Shown here piece after piece: positions 23,101 through 34,764 of a stretch of 64,000 nucleotides of DNA (position 1 is the stretch's first letter; every line of letters begins with the position of its first letter). This DNA is from Tillandsia leiboldiana (taxonomy: Eukaryota > Streptophyta > Magnoliopsida > Poales > Bromeliaceae), in assembly GCA_029204045.2 (NCBI GenBank), contig CM055062.1, forward strand, positions 4,572,648 to 4,636,647, written 5' to 3'. Both the position numbers and the translations under genes were made by a program. Under the pieces are notes generated by a model. It did no database searches and had not been told where the DNA came from. It saw nothing but the letters and a program-made list of their open reading frames with translations.

Positions 23101-24927
23101 AGTGGGTACCGCTACCAAGCCCGATGGTCTGCCCACTAAGTCTACTAGAGGCATAAAGTAACAAATGCAGTACTATAAAGGAAAGGCTGGAAATAACTCT
23201 ACAGCTACTATGCCTCTATCTAAATGCTCAAGGGGTGAGTGATACAGATGAAACATGATGCATCTACTATCTCTTGATAAAACAATCACCCAATCTACAC
23301 TGACTGCCACATAGGGTCCAGTCAAACCTGCGCCCACCTACTGCCATTACATCCACGGAGGACTGGACTTACGTAGGGCGTCCGTGACTGCCCAAAAAGG
23401 GCCCAGCCAGAAGGACTACGTCGACAAGTCGCGATAGCAAAGTAACAGGCCTAGCTCCGGAGCGGCACTAGAGGGGCGTGACCCCACCGAGGAAAGTATC
23501 CGCGCATCTCTGTCGAGCTCAATATGGCTCATGCAGGCTATAATCCAAATCCATGATCAACAAGATCGACAGTACACAAATCACATCTCTGACTCACTGG
23601 TTGGAAATACTCGACAGCCGGGAGCCACCGTCGACTCAGACGGCTCCCAAGACTAGCACTGATCTAATCACAGCTATCAGACTCCACTCGGCCCCCAGGC
23701 ACGAGTGTAACATGCATCTCACAACATCCCAACTACTCGGCCCACTACCTGGGCGAGGAACACTCTAAGTCTAAGAAAAACGAATAAATGTGTGGAAGTG
23801 TCTAAAGCATAAATAAACTAGCCAAAGTTTGGGTTTTCTACTAGTCTGGTTGAAACATGCAACATATGACAGGGTGCTAGGTCAAAGTTTCAATAATAGA
23901 ATTTAATTAAACTGAACATAAATAGGGAACACTATCAGACATGATCCCAATATCAACCAAAATAAACATCATCTCCCTCAACATGCTCCCAACTAGTATA
24001 GGTGACCATAACCGCCAGATAGCTCAGAACCTCCTCTAATAATCAAATAACATGCAAGTTCTTAAATTCACTAGAATACTCCATAATTTTAGTAAGCATT
24101 AATTTTCTAAAACTTAGAAAAATTCTCATGCTTACACCTCAAACCTATAAGTAGTACAATAACATGCAAGCTTTCTATCATAAAGAATTAGAGATCCGTC
24201 TACCGGTTTTGGAAACGAAAGCAACCCACCTGAATACACGCGTCGATCCGAAGTCCAAATAAACCGAAACAGAACGGGGATACTCCTCAGGTTCCCACGA
24301 TCCCAACAAGCGCAAAAAACACTAGAAAACTTCCCCCGGCCGCTGAGATACAGACCAAACACCGTGGTAAGCAAAAATCACCAAAATTACAACTATGCAA
24401 AAAAATTAGTCCAGAAGAAGTCAAAATATCACCTTTGAGATGATCTCCAAAAATTTCAATAAAAATATGGCTGTGATCCTCGTGAAGCGTAGATATCGAT
24501 CGAGTCCTCACGGGTTGAAATACGATAACCGAGCACCAAGATAAAAATCAAACAAACTCCGCTATCCAGAAAAACCAGCAGCAAGAAAGGGGTTCAAAGA
24601 TGCTCCAAAAACCCCAATAAAAACACAAAACTAAGAGGAGTGGTAAATACGAAAATCAAAGATCTACCTCTCATGAAAACGATGCCGTAGAAATCGGCTA
24701 AAAACTCTCTCGGTTCAGCCCAGGAGATCCCATGGATGAAGCGTCGACGAAAAAGATTGGTATCGAAGGCACGTCGAAGCTCATGATGTCGACGAGGAAG
24801 CTGATGATACGACTTCTAAAAACTCTCTGGGATGCCAAAAATCGAAGAACACTCAAAGAGGAAACGACCTGCCGAAGGAGAGCTCAAAAAGACCCAGAAA
24901 AAGTCCTCAAATGGAGGCAGGAGTGGG

Positions 24928-24936
24928 CAATTTATA
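24928..24936 (-). promoter_or_regulatory. LTR TATA box
   Basis: TATAAATTG on the minus strand, followed by GCCCACTCC. It lies about 560 bp into the LTR. Confidence 0.55.
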
Positions 24937-25501
24937 GTCGAAATCCAAAAAAAAATGGATTTCGGATTTGGGCCTAGCTTTCGGGCACCCGAAAGCTATA
25001 GGGCACGCACGAAAGACACGTGGTGGCCATCCGGGCCGCCACCGCGTAGCGCCCGGAAGCACTGGATCGAGCCACGTGTCCCGCGGGGTCTACGTCGGGG
25101 TGCACGGGGCGTGGTCCGCGCCAGGGCCGCCGGGTCAATGCGCCCGGCAATAGGCGCGCGCCATGAGTCCTGGCGGGGTCCACGGTGCGCCGTGCCCGGC
25201 GCGATTGGCGCCTCCACTCCCGCGCCGCCGCCCTGCCAACGGGAGCCCGCCACGCCATAGTGCATTTTGCCCCGCTCGCTGGTCCCGGTGCACGCCAAGT
25301 GGGCCGTGGATCGGCCTACCCGATAATTCGGCCCGTTATGCCCATTTTGCCCAAAAATCGCCGATTTTTAACGTTTTCACGCGCTGAGTCCATTTTTAGC
25401 GTTCGTTTGACGCACAACGGGCTCGATACACTAAAAATAGATATTTTCTCACTGCCGAGCACCAGTCAAGTCGCACGGGAATACTGGGACACCACAATGA
25501 T

Positions 25502-26904
25502 AGATAGGGATATTAGGATTTGTTTCTTCTTTTTTCCTTTCTTTCTTGGTAAATACTAGATGTACCATTCCTTCATAGCTCTTTTTTTTTTCTTTTTTTT
25601 TTTTTTTTTAACAAATGCAAAAAGGCCCTCTACCTATTCCTTCCTACCCACAACTCCACACCATAGTGCATTTTGCGCAGAAGTCTTTACAGAAGTGAAA
25701 TTTCGCAATTTCACGTATAAAATATCACACTTTTTGCAAAAAGATCCCCCAATAAATTTAGACTCTTAATCTTCATGTCTATGCCATTTGCACAATAATT
25801 TTTGAATTTTATTAAACTTTAATCCCTCTCTAAGTCTACTTTTATATGAGTTCTTTTACTCGCCCAAAACTCAAATATTTTTTGTGAAATGATTACTTTT
25901 TCGTGGGTTGCCCTTTTTTCTTTATTTTATAAATATTATATTTTAATTCTTTTGGTTCATAATTTTTTACTCAAAATTCATCCACATGTGTGTTATGAAC
26001 ATAAGTTCCTTCACCTTCGAAATCACGTAATTTGATATATAAAATGACGCCATTTTTTTACAAAAATTATGTTTTATTGGTTTTGCTATCGTCTGATTTT
26101 ATCTTCGAAATATTACTTTATCATGTGAAATTGCACTAAGTTTTCTTTCATGACTTACAGCGCTATCAGATCTCGAATGTGGCGATTTTTGTTTCGTCGA
26201 AAAACTGTCGAATTATGCAATATTCTTTCATTTGTATGAAAATTACTAAAAAAAATCTCGAATTCTATAGACCCCCTCAACTATATATAAATAGGCTATT
26301 CTAAAACAAAGCCCCCCGGGCTTTAATTTATTTTGATTAACATATGGACCTTTGACTTTTAATTTTTTAAATTGAGTTTTTATAATTAACTAAGTTAAAA
26401 TGTTACCAAATTTTATAGTTCAATTAGATATTTGCCATTAATTGATTTAATTTTATACGTTATAAAATAGTTTAAGTCGTTGAAATTTCGAAGAGACACA
26501 CGCAAAAAAGAAAGAAAGGAATCTACGGCAAAAGTAATGGGACGAGTGGTGCAAGTTATTAAACAACACTTCTGCTGTAGCAGGAAGTTCTTGCCAATTA
26601 AGTAGCGAGGGCTCGTGTCATGAATAGGATCTATGGTGTAACGTGGCATGCCCTTCAAGCATGCATTTTGCAACACTGCCCAATTTATTATTCATTTGCA
26701 GTCTAATTCCTAACTAATAAGTGGCTTACATACAGCCAGCACACTCTCGAAGCCACTTTGTGTAGTTTAATCAGAAACCATAGCAGTACGTACTAGCCCA
26801 TGTGCTCTATGTACTTCTCCCACCGCAGGGACACCAATCTCAGAGAAAAGCTCTTAATGGAGGAGATGCCCTCTGATCACACCTCAGAATAAGTCTGTGT
26901 TTCT
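25502..26904. other. AT-rich DNA with an old LTR-like fragment
   Basis: The part near 25660-25760 (GCATTTTGC, CACGTATAAAATATC, CTTTTTGCAAAAAGA) resembles the U3/R part of minus-strand gypsy LTRs such as that near 44570-44640, so it is probably a decayed fragment. From 26470 to 26900 base composition is more even and I see no element. It is one of the few stretches that could be low-copy host DNA, but no coding exon is recognisable. Confidence 0.45.
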
Positions 26905-27096
26905 TTTTTTTTTTCTTTTTTTTTTCTTTTTTTTTTTTTTTTCTTTTTTAAGAGAGAGAGAGAGAAATTCACTTCGTTTATTTTTTCTTAAATAAATTTA
27001 TCTAGGAATACGAAACAACTTGATTTGAAACTTTCAATCTCTAGTATCAATCATTAATCCCTTAATTAACTATACTAGTTACCGTCCGTGATAACA
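26905..27096 (-). mobile_element. SINE-like copy
   Basis: Read on the minus strand it has a tRNA-like promoter region, then TTTCAAATCAAG, a TATTC...TAAATTTATTTA...AATAAACGAAG 3' part, a CT-rich stretch and an A-rich tail. The 3' part is shared with copies at 59385, 59938 and 60105. Box assignment is weak. Confidence 0.45.
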
Positions 27097-27130
27097 AAAA
27101 GTTTTAAAAGTGATACATACACATTGTTGC

Positions 27131-27725
27131 GGGGATTTTTTAAAAATAACCCTCTTCAATTTTGAAATTTGCAATCTAACCCTATCAAAAAAAATTTTGC
27201 AAAACTAACCCTACTTTTGCCACCTCGGCGCCACGTAGGGGTGCCAGCGTGAAGGCGCTGAAGCGGTAAGCGCCTTCACAATATTCCTATGAAGGCGCTG
27301 AACAGCTCAGCGCCTTCATGACTTATGTTGAAGGCGCTGAAGGGTTCAGCGTCTTCATAGAAATATTATGAAGGCGCTGATCTCTTCAGCGCCTTCATGA
27401 TATATGCTGAAGGTGCTGGTTCATTCAGCGCCTTCAGCATAAACTATAACCGCGTCGAGGACTTAGTCATTTTTGGTGGAAAAATGGCTAAGTCCTCAGT
27501 GTGAGCCAAAATTGGCTTCTCTGTAAAGGGGCTGAGTAGCTCAGCGCCTTTAGTGATTTACACTGAAGGCGCTGAGTGGATCAGCGCCTTTAGTAATTTA
27601 CACTGAAGGCGCTGAGTCGCTCAGCGCTTTTGGTGATTTACACTAAAGGCGCTGAGCCACTCAGCGCCTCTAGTGCAGAACACTAAAGGCGCTGAATGGC
27701 TCAGCGCCTTTAGCTGGGCACACAG
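27131..27725 (+). repeat. Left terminal inverted repeat with palindrome array
   Basis: After about 120 bp of single-copy terminus there are five 40-bp units of the form GAAGGCGCTGA-NNNN-TCAGCGCCTTC plus an AT-rich spacer. A longer palindrome follows (GAGGACTTAG with CTAAGTCCTC), then five units starting AAAGGCGCTGA or GAAGGCGCTGA. The order is mirrored at the right end. Confidence 0.92.
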
Positions 27726-27904
27726 CCAACACTTAACATCACATTAAAAAAATCCCAAAATTGTACAACAAGTTCAAGCTTTGACAAAATACATTCACAA
27801 ACACCAACAAATAACATTGATCAATCAACCAGCAATCATTTCATTCACAGAATCGAGTTAAGTAACATGAAAGAATAAAATTTTCAAAAATTGAACTCAA
27901 AAGC

Positions 27905-30900
27905 TCAATTTTGAGCACGTCCTCGACCTCGACGTCCTCGGCCACGCCCACGTCCACGCCCTCGCCCTCGCCCTCGCCCTCGCCCACGGGGAACAGCAAG
28001 GCCGATGATAGGTATATCATCGAGAAGCTCGACTGCTGCCGATTGATCGAGCTCCTCGATGATACCACCCTCATCCTGTGACGCTATATGCTCGATCTCC
28101 TGTTGCGATGATGACCTTGGACGACGGCGTGAATATGTCGATGAAAATGATGTCCGTGGGACTGGCGGCGGGAGCGAAGCTGACGTCGAAGGTCCTGTCA
28201 TCGGTGCCTGAATGGTCGGAGATGGAGATCGTGGCACCTGAAAGAGTGTAAATAGTTTGTTAATATGAATTTGAAATCTTAATTTGAATTCTATGCTAAA
28301 TGGTACCTGATGACTCGAAGTCGCTCCCTCATCGGAAGGTCGGGCTCCCTCATATGAAGGTAATGTCATCGGTGCCTGAATGGTAGGAGATGAAGATCGT
28401 GGCACCTGAAAGAGTGTAACTAGTTTGTTAATATGAATTTGAAAACTTAATTTGAATTCTATGCTAAATGGTACCTGATGACTCGAAGTCGCTCCCTCAT
28501 TTGAAGGTCGGGCTGCCTCTCTGGCCGTAGGTTCAGATGGTACATGCTGTAGTACCATCTGAATATCGCCGCTCATTTCTCTCAAAGTCCGAACAATAGT
28601 ATCAGTCGGCGGTGGGTGCTGCCAAATCTGGTCGACAATGGTTTGAACATGTCGTAGTGTGTCGGCCTGCATTATAAATTAGAAATTAAAATTAAATTTA
28701 TATGAGGAAAGTTGAATATAGTAAATTTATATATATAAATTTTAATACCAGTGATCTCTCGATATGTCCACGAGGGTGGAAAGTCAGCGGAGGACGCTGT
28801 ACTGGATGAGAAATCCATCGTCGTGTAATGCTCCAGTACCACTCCATGTATATGGATGCCGCTTGCAGTGAGTCATCACCAGCAGCCGGGGCTTGATCAA
28901 AAATGTGATCAAGCCTCTCGGACCACCTCTCAATGTGGTCAGCATGAAATGCTATCCAGTCCTCCTCCGCACGCCCACGTACTGTGATGCGTGGGATGGA
29001 CTCCACATTGACAGGTATATGCTGCAGGAGACCGAACTGCCGCATGACTCGGTCTGGCACGTGCATCTCCACCATATGAAAGCATATCAGGACTGTCCGT
29101 GCACGCCAGACCACTGAGCCATGCACACAGAAATCAGGTAATGTCTCTATAACCTGATCTGTGTAGGGCATCCATATAACCTGTTAATCGACAAAATGAT
29201 TAGTGTTGAATAAAACATCTACATACTTAAAGTATGTAATAAAAGATCTACATACCTGCGCCTCTCGCTGCTGATCCAGCTCGTCTCTGTAGAACTCAAT
29301 GTCACACGTCTTGACATTGGTTCCGTAACGCAGCCCTCCAGTGTTGCCCCATCTAGATTATAAAAAACATATATTAGTTGCATTTATAATTGAAATACAA
29401 AAATCTACTTTATGAAAAAAAATATCTTACCGGCAACCCAGGGGTCGATCGAGCATCTCGGGCTGATCTAGGATGCGCGTAGGTCGGCCGATGTGAAGAT
29501 GGTCCCAAGACCAGATCTGTAAATTGACGCCAACAGGTTAAATAAATTAAACAAATATATATTACCAATATAAAGATAAATCTGAAATCCAAAAATCAGA
29601 TTTTATACCTGCAATAGGGTAGCAAAACAACAGCATTCGGCCTTCCCGTTCCTCGCGGCATCAGCTAGTGCCCGATATAGATACGCCAGTGTCGCAGCGC
29701 CCCACGCATAAGCGCCGCAAATAGCATGTAATCTCCAAGAACATTCCTCTACTAAGCATTTGACAGTGTACGTCGTTTTTGTAGATTTCAAAACTTTCAT
29801 TTGTACATTATGCTCAATATGCCACCGGTCTAGTGCATCCAATAAAGATGGCTTATCTTGAAAGACACGTCCAGCCCAACTCTCGTCGATGCTAGGTCGA
29901 CCAGTATTGATTTGTCGAATATTAAGATCTGTATGATCTACAACATACTGATTAATCCAATTAGTATCGGAAAGAAAACGATCCGGATGATCAATAAATT
30001 CATTTTCCTCGTCAGGATTGTCTACGTAATCATTGCTGATTTGTGGGTTGTCCACTTGAGTGTAAATTGCATTTGCAAGATCATTTAACCCTCCATCATG
30101 ATTTTCATCTATATCTGGAAATGGAACATCCGGTTCGTCATCCTCACTACTATTCAGATCATCATGGATTGGTGAATCCTCATGATTAATATCACTATCA
30201 CCACCCCTGTCAACATTATCACCTCCTTCCTCAACATTCGTATCAAATTCATTAATAGCAGGTGGATTCCAATGTTCATAGGAATTAGATAACCTGTAAA
30301 TTTGGTAAACATAAAATTCCAACATTGCCATTAATTTAAAACTTAACATTTAATTTATATTTGTACTTACCCCCAATCAGAAGGTTCTAGTTGTAAATGA
30401 GACATCCTTGGTTCAATACGGGAGGTCGTGCATTGTTCGCGTGATGTCGTGGCATGCGTGCGGTGTCCGCGTGAGGTCGTGGCTTGCGTGTGTCCGCGTG
30501 AGGTCGTGGCTTGCGTGTGTGTGGTCGTAGGTGCCACACATGTGGTCGTTGGTGGCACACTACTAAACGAGCAAGGTACAACACTCTCAATCGGGTCATA
30601 CTCACTTTCTCTGCAATGTATATAATATTTAAGTCCATTTAAATAATATGCTAAATGACAAAATGACAAAATTATTAGGTTGTTGTTCTAACCTTGTCAT
30701 TCTGACACCACCTTCGTGTGGAATATGTTGATCACTCATTACATTGGCGGAAGGACCCAAATCAATATAATTGTGGAGCATACTCGTGTAATAACCTTGC
30801 GGTTCAAAATTTTCCGACGGTTGTAACTCTTTCTCAATGTATACCGTCACAACACCATGATGTTCACATAATCCGATCATTCCCTCCAATGATTCATCAT

Positions 30901-31141
30901 CTAGTACTTCGTGAGCTAAATATCCACCACCGACCGTGGGACAACCAATAGTAAATTTTAAACGAAATTGTTCTCTTGTACAATTTACTAAACGATACAT
31001 TCTCCTCTCAAACCTACTATATGTACAATCAGAAGGTATCGCGATTAACTTTTTTTGACCGCCGATATATCGTGGACCATTCCCATCGATAACTAATTGT
31101 CCATCCCAATGAACACTTATGGGCATGCGATTAGTAGCCAT
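27905..31141 (-). CDS. MuDR N-terminal region fused to plant mobile domain, nine exons
   Basis: Predicted exons on the minus strand are 31141-30693, 30610-30371, 30293-29609, 29516-29431, 29352-29256, 29180-28749, 28666-28475, 28405-28307 and 28237-27905. All introns are GT-AG, phases fit and no stop interrupts 870 codons. Residues 1-110 (VHWDGQLVIDGNGPRYIGG) resemble the N-terminal module of plant MULE transposases. A His/Thr-rich repeat and an acidic stretch follow. At 369-421 is the MuDR DNA-binding type domain ending KCLVEECSWRLHA. It runs directly into AYAWGAATLAYLYRAL, IWSWDHLHIGRP, WMPY and VEMHVPDRVMRQFG, the C-terminal two-thirds of a plant mobile domain (422-663). Two GATSSHQ exons from a tandem duplication and an RG-rich tail (PRGRGRGRGRG) finish it. 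The MULE DDE and SWIM regions are missing. The role is unknown; nuclear nucleic-acid binding is an inference. Confidence 0.85.
28237..28560 (-). repeat. Tandem duplication of an exon-intron block in the MULE gene
   Basis: About 165 bp covering the GTGCCACGATC exon start, the GATGAGGGAGCGACTTC exon end and the intron (TTAGCATAGAATTCAAATT) occurs twice, at about 28237-28400 and 28405-28560. Both copies keep splice sites and phase, so the protein gains 33 residues. Confidence 0.85.
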
Positions 31142-31179
31142 TTCAACTACAAAACAAAATTTAACCACTTCAAAATACT

Positions 31180-31865
31180 ACTTTTAACTTCTCACTGTGA
31201 GGGGATCTCTCACAGTGAGCGATCTCTCACTACTGTGAGGGGAAGCTCTCTCACTGTGAGAGAGTGATGTTTACTCTCTCACAGTGAGCTCATAGTGAGT
31301 TCACAGTGCTTCTAGCCCTAAATTACAGTATTGTTTAAATAGACTTTGCAGCAAAATTATAAGTTGTGTTCTTATCGTTTAAATTTTTATTTTTTTGAGG
31401 GGGGTTAATCAGTGAGAGAGCTAAGCTCTCTCACAGTGAGAGATCAAGCTCTCTCACTGTGAGAGATCACTCTCACAGTGAGAGAGTGAAGCTCTCACAG
31501 TGAGAGATCAAGCTCTCTCACTGTGAGAGATAACTCTAATCTCTCACTGTGAGAGATCTTGATCTCTCACAGTGAGAGATCAATCTCTCTCACAGTGAGA
31601 GATCAAGCTCTCTCACTGTGAGAGATCACTCTCACAGTGAGAGAGTGAAGCTCTCACAGTGAGAGATCAAGCTCTCTCACTGTGAGAGATAACTCTAATC
31701 TCTCACTGTGAGAGATCTTGATCTCTCACAGTGAGAGATCAATCTCTCTCACAGTGAGAGATCAAGCTCTCTCACTGTGAGAGATCACTCTCACAGTGAG
31801 AGAGTGAAGCTCTCACAGTGAGAGATCAAGATCTCTCACAGTGAGAGATCAAGATCTCTTACAGT

Positions 31866-31866
<1 letters not shown>
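31180..31866. repeat. Palindromic satellite CTCTCACWGTGAGAG with 159-bp period
   Basis: The 15-bp palindrome recurs dozens of times. From 31420 the block starting GAGAGATCACTCTCAC repeats at 31461, 31620 and 31779, a 159-bp higher-order period. It lies between the gene start and the right terminal repeat, so it would be promoter or 5' leader of the MULE gene. Confidence 0.9.
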
Positions 31867-31869
<3 letters not shown>

Positions 31870-31929
<60 letters not shown>

Positions 31930-31997
31930 TCACAGTTCACAGTGAGAGAGGAGCAATGCGACGGCGACGGCGAAGGCGAAGGCGGCGACGGCGAAGG

Positions 31998-32028
<31 letters not shown>

Positions 32029-32046
32029 GGGCAATGCGACGGCGAG
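31870..32046. repeat. (GA)n tract followed by CGACGG/CGAAGG tract
   Basis: (GA)n spans 31870-31926. CGACGGCGACGGCGAAGG-type hexamer repeats span about 31955-32046. The Arg-only frame here is composition, not a gene. Confidence 0.9.
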
Positions 32047-32124
32047 ATCGGCACAAGCTCTCTGCGGGTCTGCGGGATGAAGAAGATGAAGAAGATGAAG
32101 TGCCGCACACTGCTGCCTGCGCGG

Positions 32125-32715
32125 GGTTATTGCGGTGAAGAAGACGCTGAAGCGGTCAGCGCCTTTAACATTAAGTTAAAGGCGCTGATCCGAAAAGCGT
32201 CTTTAACATTAAGTTAAAAGCAGCTGAACCGCTCAGCGCCTTTAATGTTTTACACTAAAGGCGCTGAGCCACTCAGCGCCTTTATTCTTTTACACTAAAG
32301 GCGTTGAGGCACTCAGCGTCTTTACAGAGAAGCCATATTTGGCTTACACTGAGGACTTAGCCATTTTTCCACGAAAACTGACTAAGTCCCCGACGCGGTT
32401 ATAGTATGTGCTGAAGGCGCTGAATGAACCAGCGCCTTCAGCATATATCATGAAGGCGCTGAAGTGATCAGCGCCTTCACAATATTCCTATGAAGGCGCT
32501 GATCCATTCAGCGCCTTAACATTGGCATGAAGGCGCTGAGGGGTTAAGCGCCTTCATAGGAATATTGTGAAGGCGCTGATCGCTTCAGCGCCTTCACGTT
32601 GTCTGCCCAGCGTGGCGCCGAGGTGGCAAAAGTAGGGTTAGTTTTGCAAAAATTTTTTTGATAGGGTTAGATTGCAAATTTCAAAATTGGAGAGGGTTAT
32701 TTTTAAAAAATCCCC
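32125..32715 (-). repeat. Right terminal inverted repeat with palindrome array
   Basis: A mirror image of 27131-27725: AAAGGCGCTGA units inside, the GAGGACTTAG/CTAAGTCC palindrome near 32353-32390, GAAGGCGCTGA units, then the AT-rich end. It diverges from the left copy at scattered bases. Confidence 0.9.
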
Positions 32716-32745
32716 CATTGTTGCCTTATCTCTCTCTCTCTCTTT

Positions 32746-32747
<2 letters not shown>

Positions 32748-32792
<45 letters not shown>

Positions 32793-32959
32793 CAATGCTA
32801 CATGTACACCCCGAAGGGGTGTACATCATACACCTCCACCATTTTAATGGTGGCGATATTTTTTACGGGTCACATCAAGTGACCCATCATCACACCCTCA
32901 CCCTTAGATGGGTGGGGTGTATGATGCACACCCCGAAAGGGGTGTACACATAGCATTTT

Positions 32960-33057
<98 letters not shown>

Positions 33058-33281
33058 GATTATTATATTATTAATAATATTAAATATTTAGTGCTATCAA
33101 ATTTTTTATTGTTAAATTTATCTTTTTGATCATTTCAATCTCTTAAATCATTCTATTTTTCAAACCATTCATTAAACTCTAGGATCCACTATCATTCCAA
33201 TTAATTACATATTTCTTCGTATAAGGGTCAAAACTCTAATAATATTAATAATTTGGTATTTTTAATAGTGTAATGGCCTAG

Positions 33282-33331
<50 letters not shown>
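32748..33331. repeat. Three (TA)n microsatellites
   Basis: (TA)n runs lie at about 32748-32788, 32962-33052 and 33284-33331. A MITE separates the first two. Confidence 0.9.
32789..32961. mobile_element. Small MITE made of stem-loops, in a (TA)n tract
   Basis: Ends AATGCTACATGTACACCCC (left) and GGGGTGTACACATAGCATT (right) are inverted. Each contains its own hairpin (GTACACCCC-GAA-GGGGTGTAC at left). The interior has CCACCATT-TT-AATGGTGG and GGGTCAC-ATCAA-GTGACCC. The flanking TA repeats hide any target duplication, so the superfamily is open. Confidence 0.7.
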
Positions 33332-33336
<5 letters not shown>

Positions 33337-33740
33337 CAGAAAAAGTATTTATAATAGGAGCACATTTTAGATTTGTGCCTCGTTGGTTTTTGCTTCTATT
33401 TTCAACTATAGTTGTTTTTGTTAGAGCATTGAAATAGAAGATTTTAGAATTTTTACGGGCAAAAATGAGCTATGATGGAGGAAAGAAAAATTTTATTGTA
33501 TATAAAATATAATAATATTATTTTTTTACAACTTAAGTTTTAAGAGAGAAATAATTATTTTATATTATTTAATGTAATAATAGAATCGGGGGATTCTAAA
33601 TTCAAATCCTATCAAGCTTCTAGTCCTATTGAATTTTTACCCATTTAATTTGAATCCACATATATATTTGGCGCATTAATTAAACCCGATGTAAGGAGAA
33701 TATTAAATATAAAATATAAAATTATTATTTTGACAGCTTA
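33053..33740. other. AT-rich DNA, nothing recognised
   Basis: No domain, LTR end or inverted repeat is seen apart from the (TA)n tract. It ends with TTA, the left target site of the next element. Confidence 0.5.
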
Positions 33741-34764
33741 GGTATCGTTTGGTTCGGGAATTAGTGAGAATTAGTAGTACCAGGTATAAGTATAAAGTTG
33801 AGTATAAGGTAGGATAAATGAAAATAGTGTTTGGTTGGGATATAGGTTAGTACCGGTATAAGAAAAATAGTGTTTGGTTGGGATTGAAGAATAAGAGGGA
33901 TAAATGGTTGACTTTTGAGTAAAAAGACGAAAATACCCTTATCTTTTTATATGTATTAAAATTTGATAAATAAATATTGTATTATAACTTTTTAAATATA
34001 ATAATTGTAATATATATTATGTAATTAATTAGATAATATATAAAATTAGTGTTAATTATTTATATGTAAAAAATGATTAATATTATATAAAAATTTAAAT
34101 TAATTTTTCTGGTAAGATATTTAATTTGTAAAAATCAATATTTAGTGTTAATTAGTGTTTAAATTAGTGTCAATTAATTTTACTTGTAAAATTTTGATTA
34201 ATTCTTTATTTTGCGTTGGGAACGAGGATGCGGTACGGGGGAGAGATTTTTTTAGCCGGCGGCGACGAATAATTTTTCCGGGTAAGATATAAATATTTTA
34301 AAAATTAAAAATTAGTATTAATTAGTGTTATTTAAATATTCATTGTAATATATCTAAATTATTAAATTAAATGATATATAAAATTTGAATTATATTGTAT
34401 GCTATTTTTTCACACAAAAATCTTCATAATCATCATCATTATCTAAATTATTTAAAATTCTAAAAATATGTAATATTTTCCAATAATTGCAATATTAGCA
34501 ATCTGTAAAAAGATATTATTTATAAAATTCAATACAACATTTATAAAATTAAACAGTAAATAAAGGTATTTCATAACTTTTTTTTCTACAACTAACTTGC
34601 TCAATACATTACTATACTAACGTAGATAACAAAATATCACATATAAACAAAATAAACTATTAAACATTACAGATAAACAATCCAATTAACAATCCAATTA
34701 ACATTGCAGATAAACAAAATAAATTATTAAACAAGCTGACTAACATTATATTACAATATTAATT

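Larger units (their letters stand above)
22658..25496 (-). mobile_element. Gypsy-type solo LTR (family B, 2839 bp)
   Basis: On the plus strand it starts TGTCATGCCCCGAGG and ends GGACACCACA, flanked by ATGAT (22653-22657 and 25497-25501). Read on the minus strand it has the TGTGGTG start, a TATA box and stem-loop H1 in the order seen in the plus-strand family B LTR. GC-rich sequence at 24990-25320 gives overlapping spurious frames. No internal domain or second LTR is present. Confidence 0.9.
27131..32715 (-). mobile_element. Mutator-like element (MULE) with plant mobile domain gene, 5585 bp
   Basis: It is bounded by an identical 9-bp target duplication CATTGTTGC (27122-27130 and 32716-32724). 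Both ends start GGGGATTTTTTAAAAATAAC and are inverted for about 590 bp. A 9-bp duplication with long terminal inverted repeats is the MULE signature. It has one minus-strand gene (27905-31141). Between the gene's 5' end and the right terminal repeat lie a palindromic satellite, a (GA)n tract and a CGACGG tract. The identical duplication and clean gene suggest it is young. It encodes no DDE transposase, so it would need one in trans. Confidence 0.93.

Noticed and set aside
27250..27720. Regularly spaced 40-bp repeats resembling a CRISPR array
   Set aside because: The repeats are palindromes inside a transposon terminal inverted repeat, mirrored at the other end, in plant DNA. There are no unique spacers and no cas genes.
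27841..28074. Short frame with Gly-Glu repeats overlapping the MULE gene end
   Set aside because: It is another reading frame of the RG-coding 3' exon, which is supported by splice sites and phase.
31836..32217. Poly-Arg and Ser-Pro-rich frames
   Set aside because: Products of (GA)n and CGACGG repeats inside the MULE.
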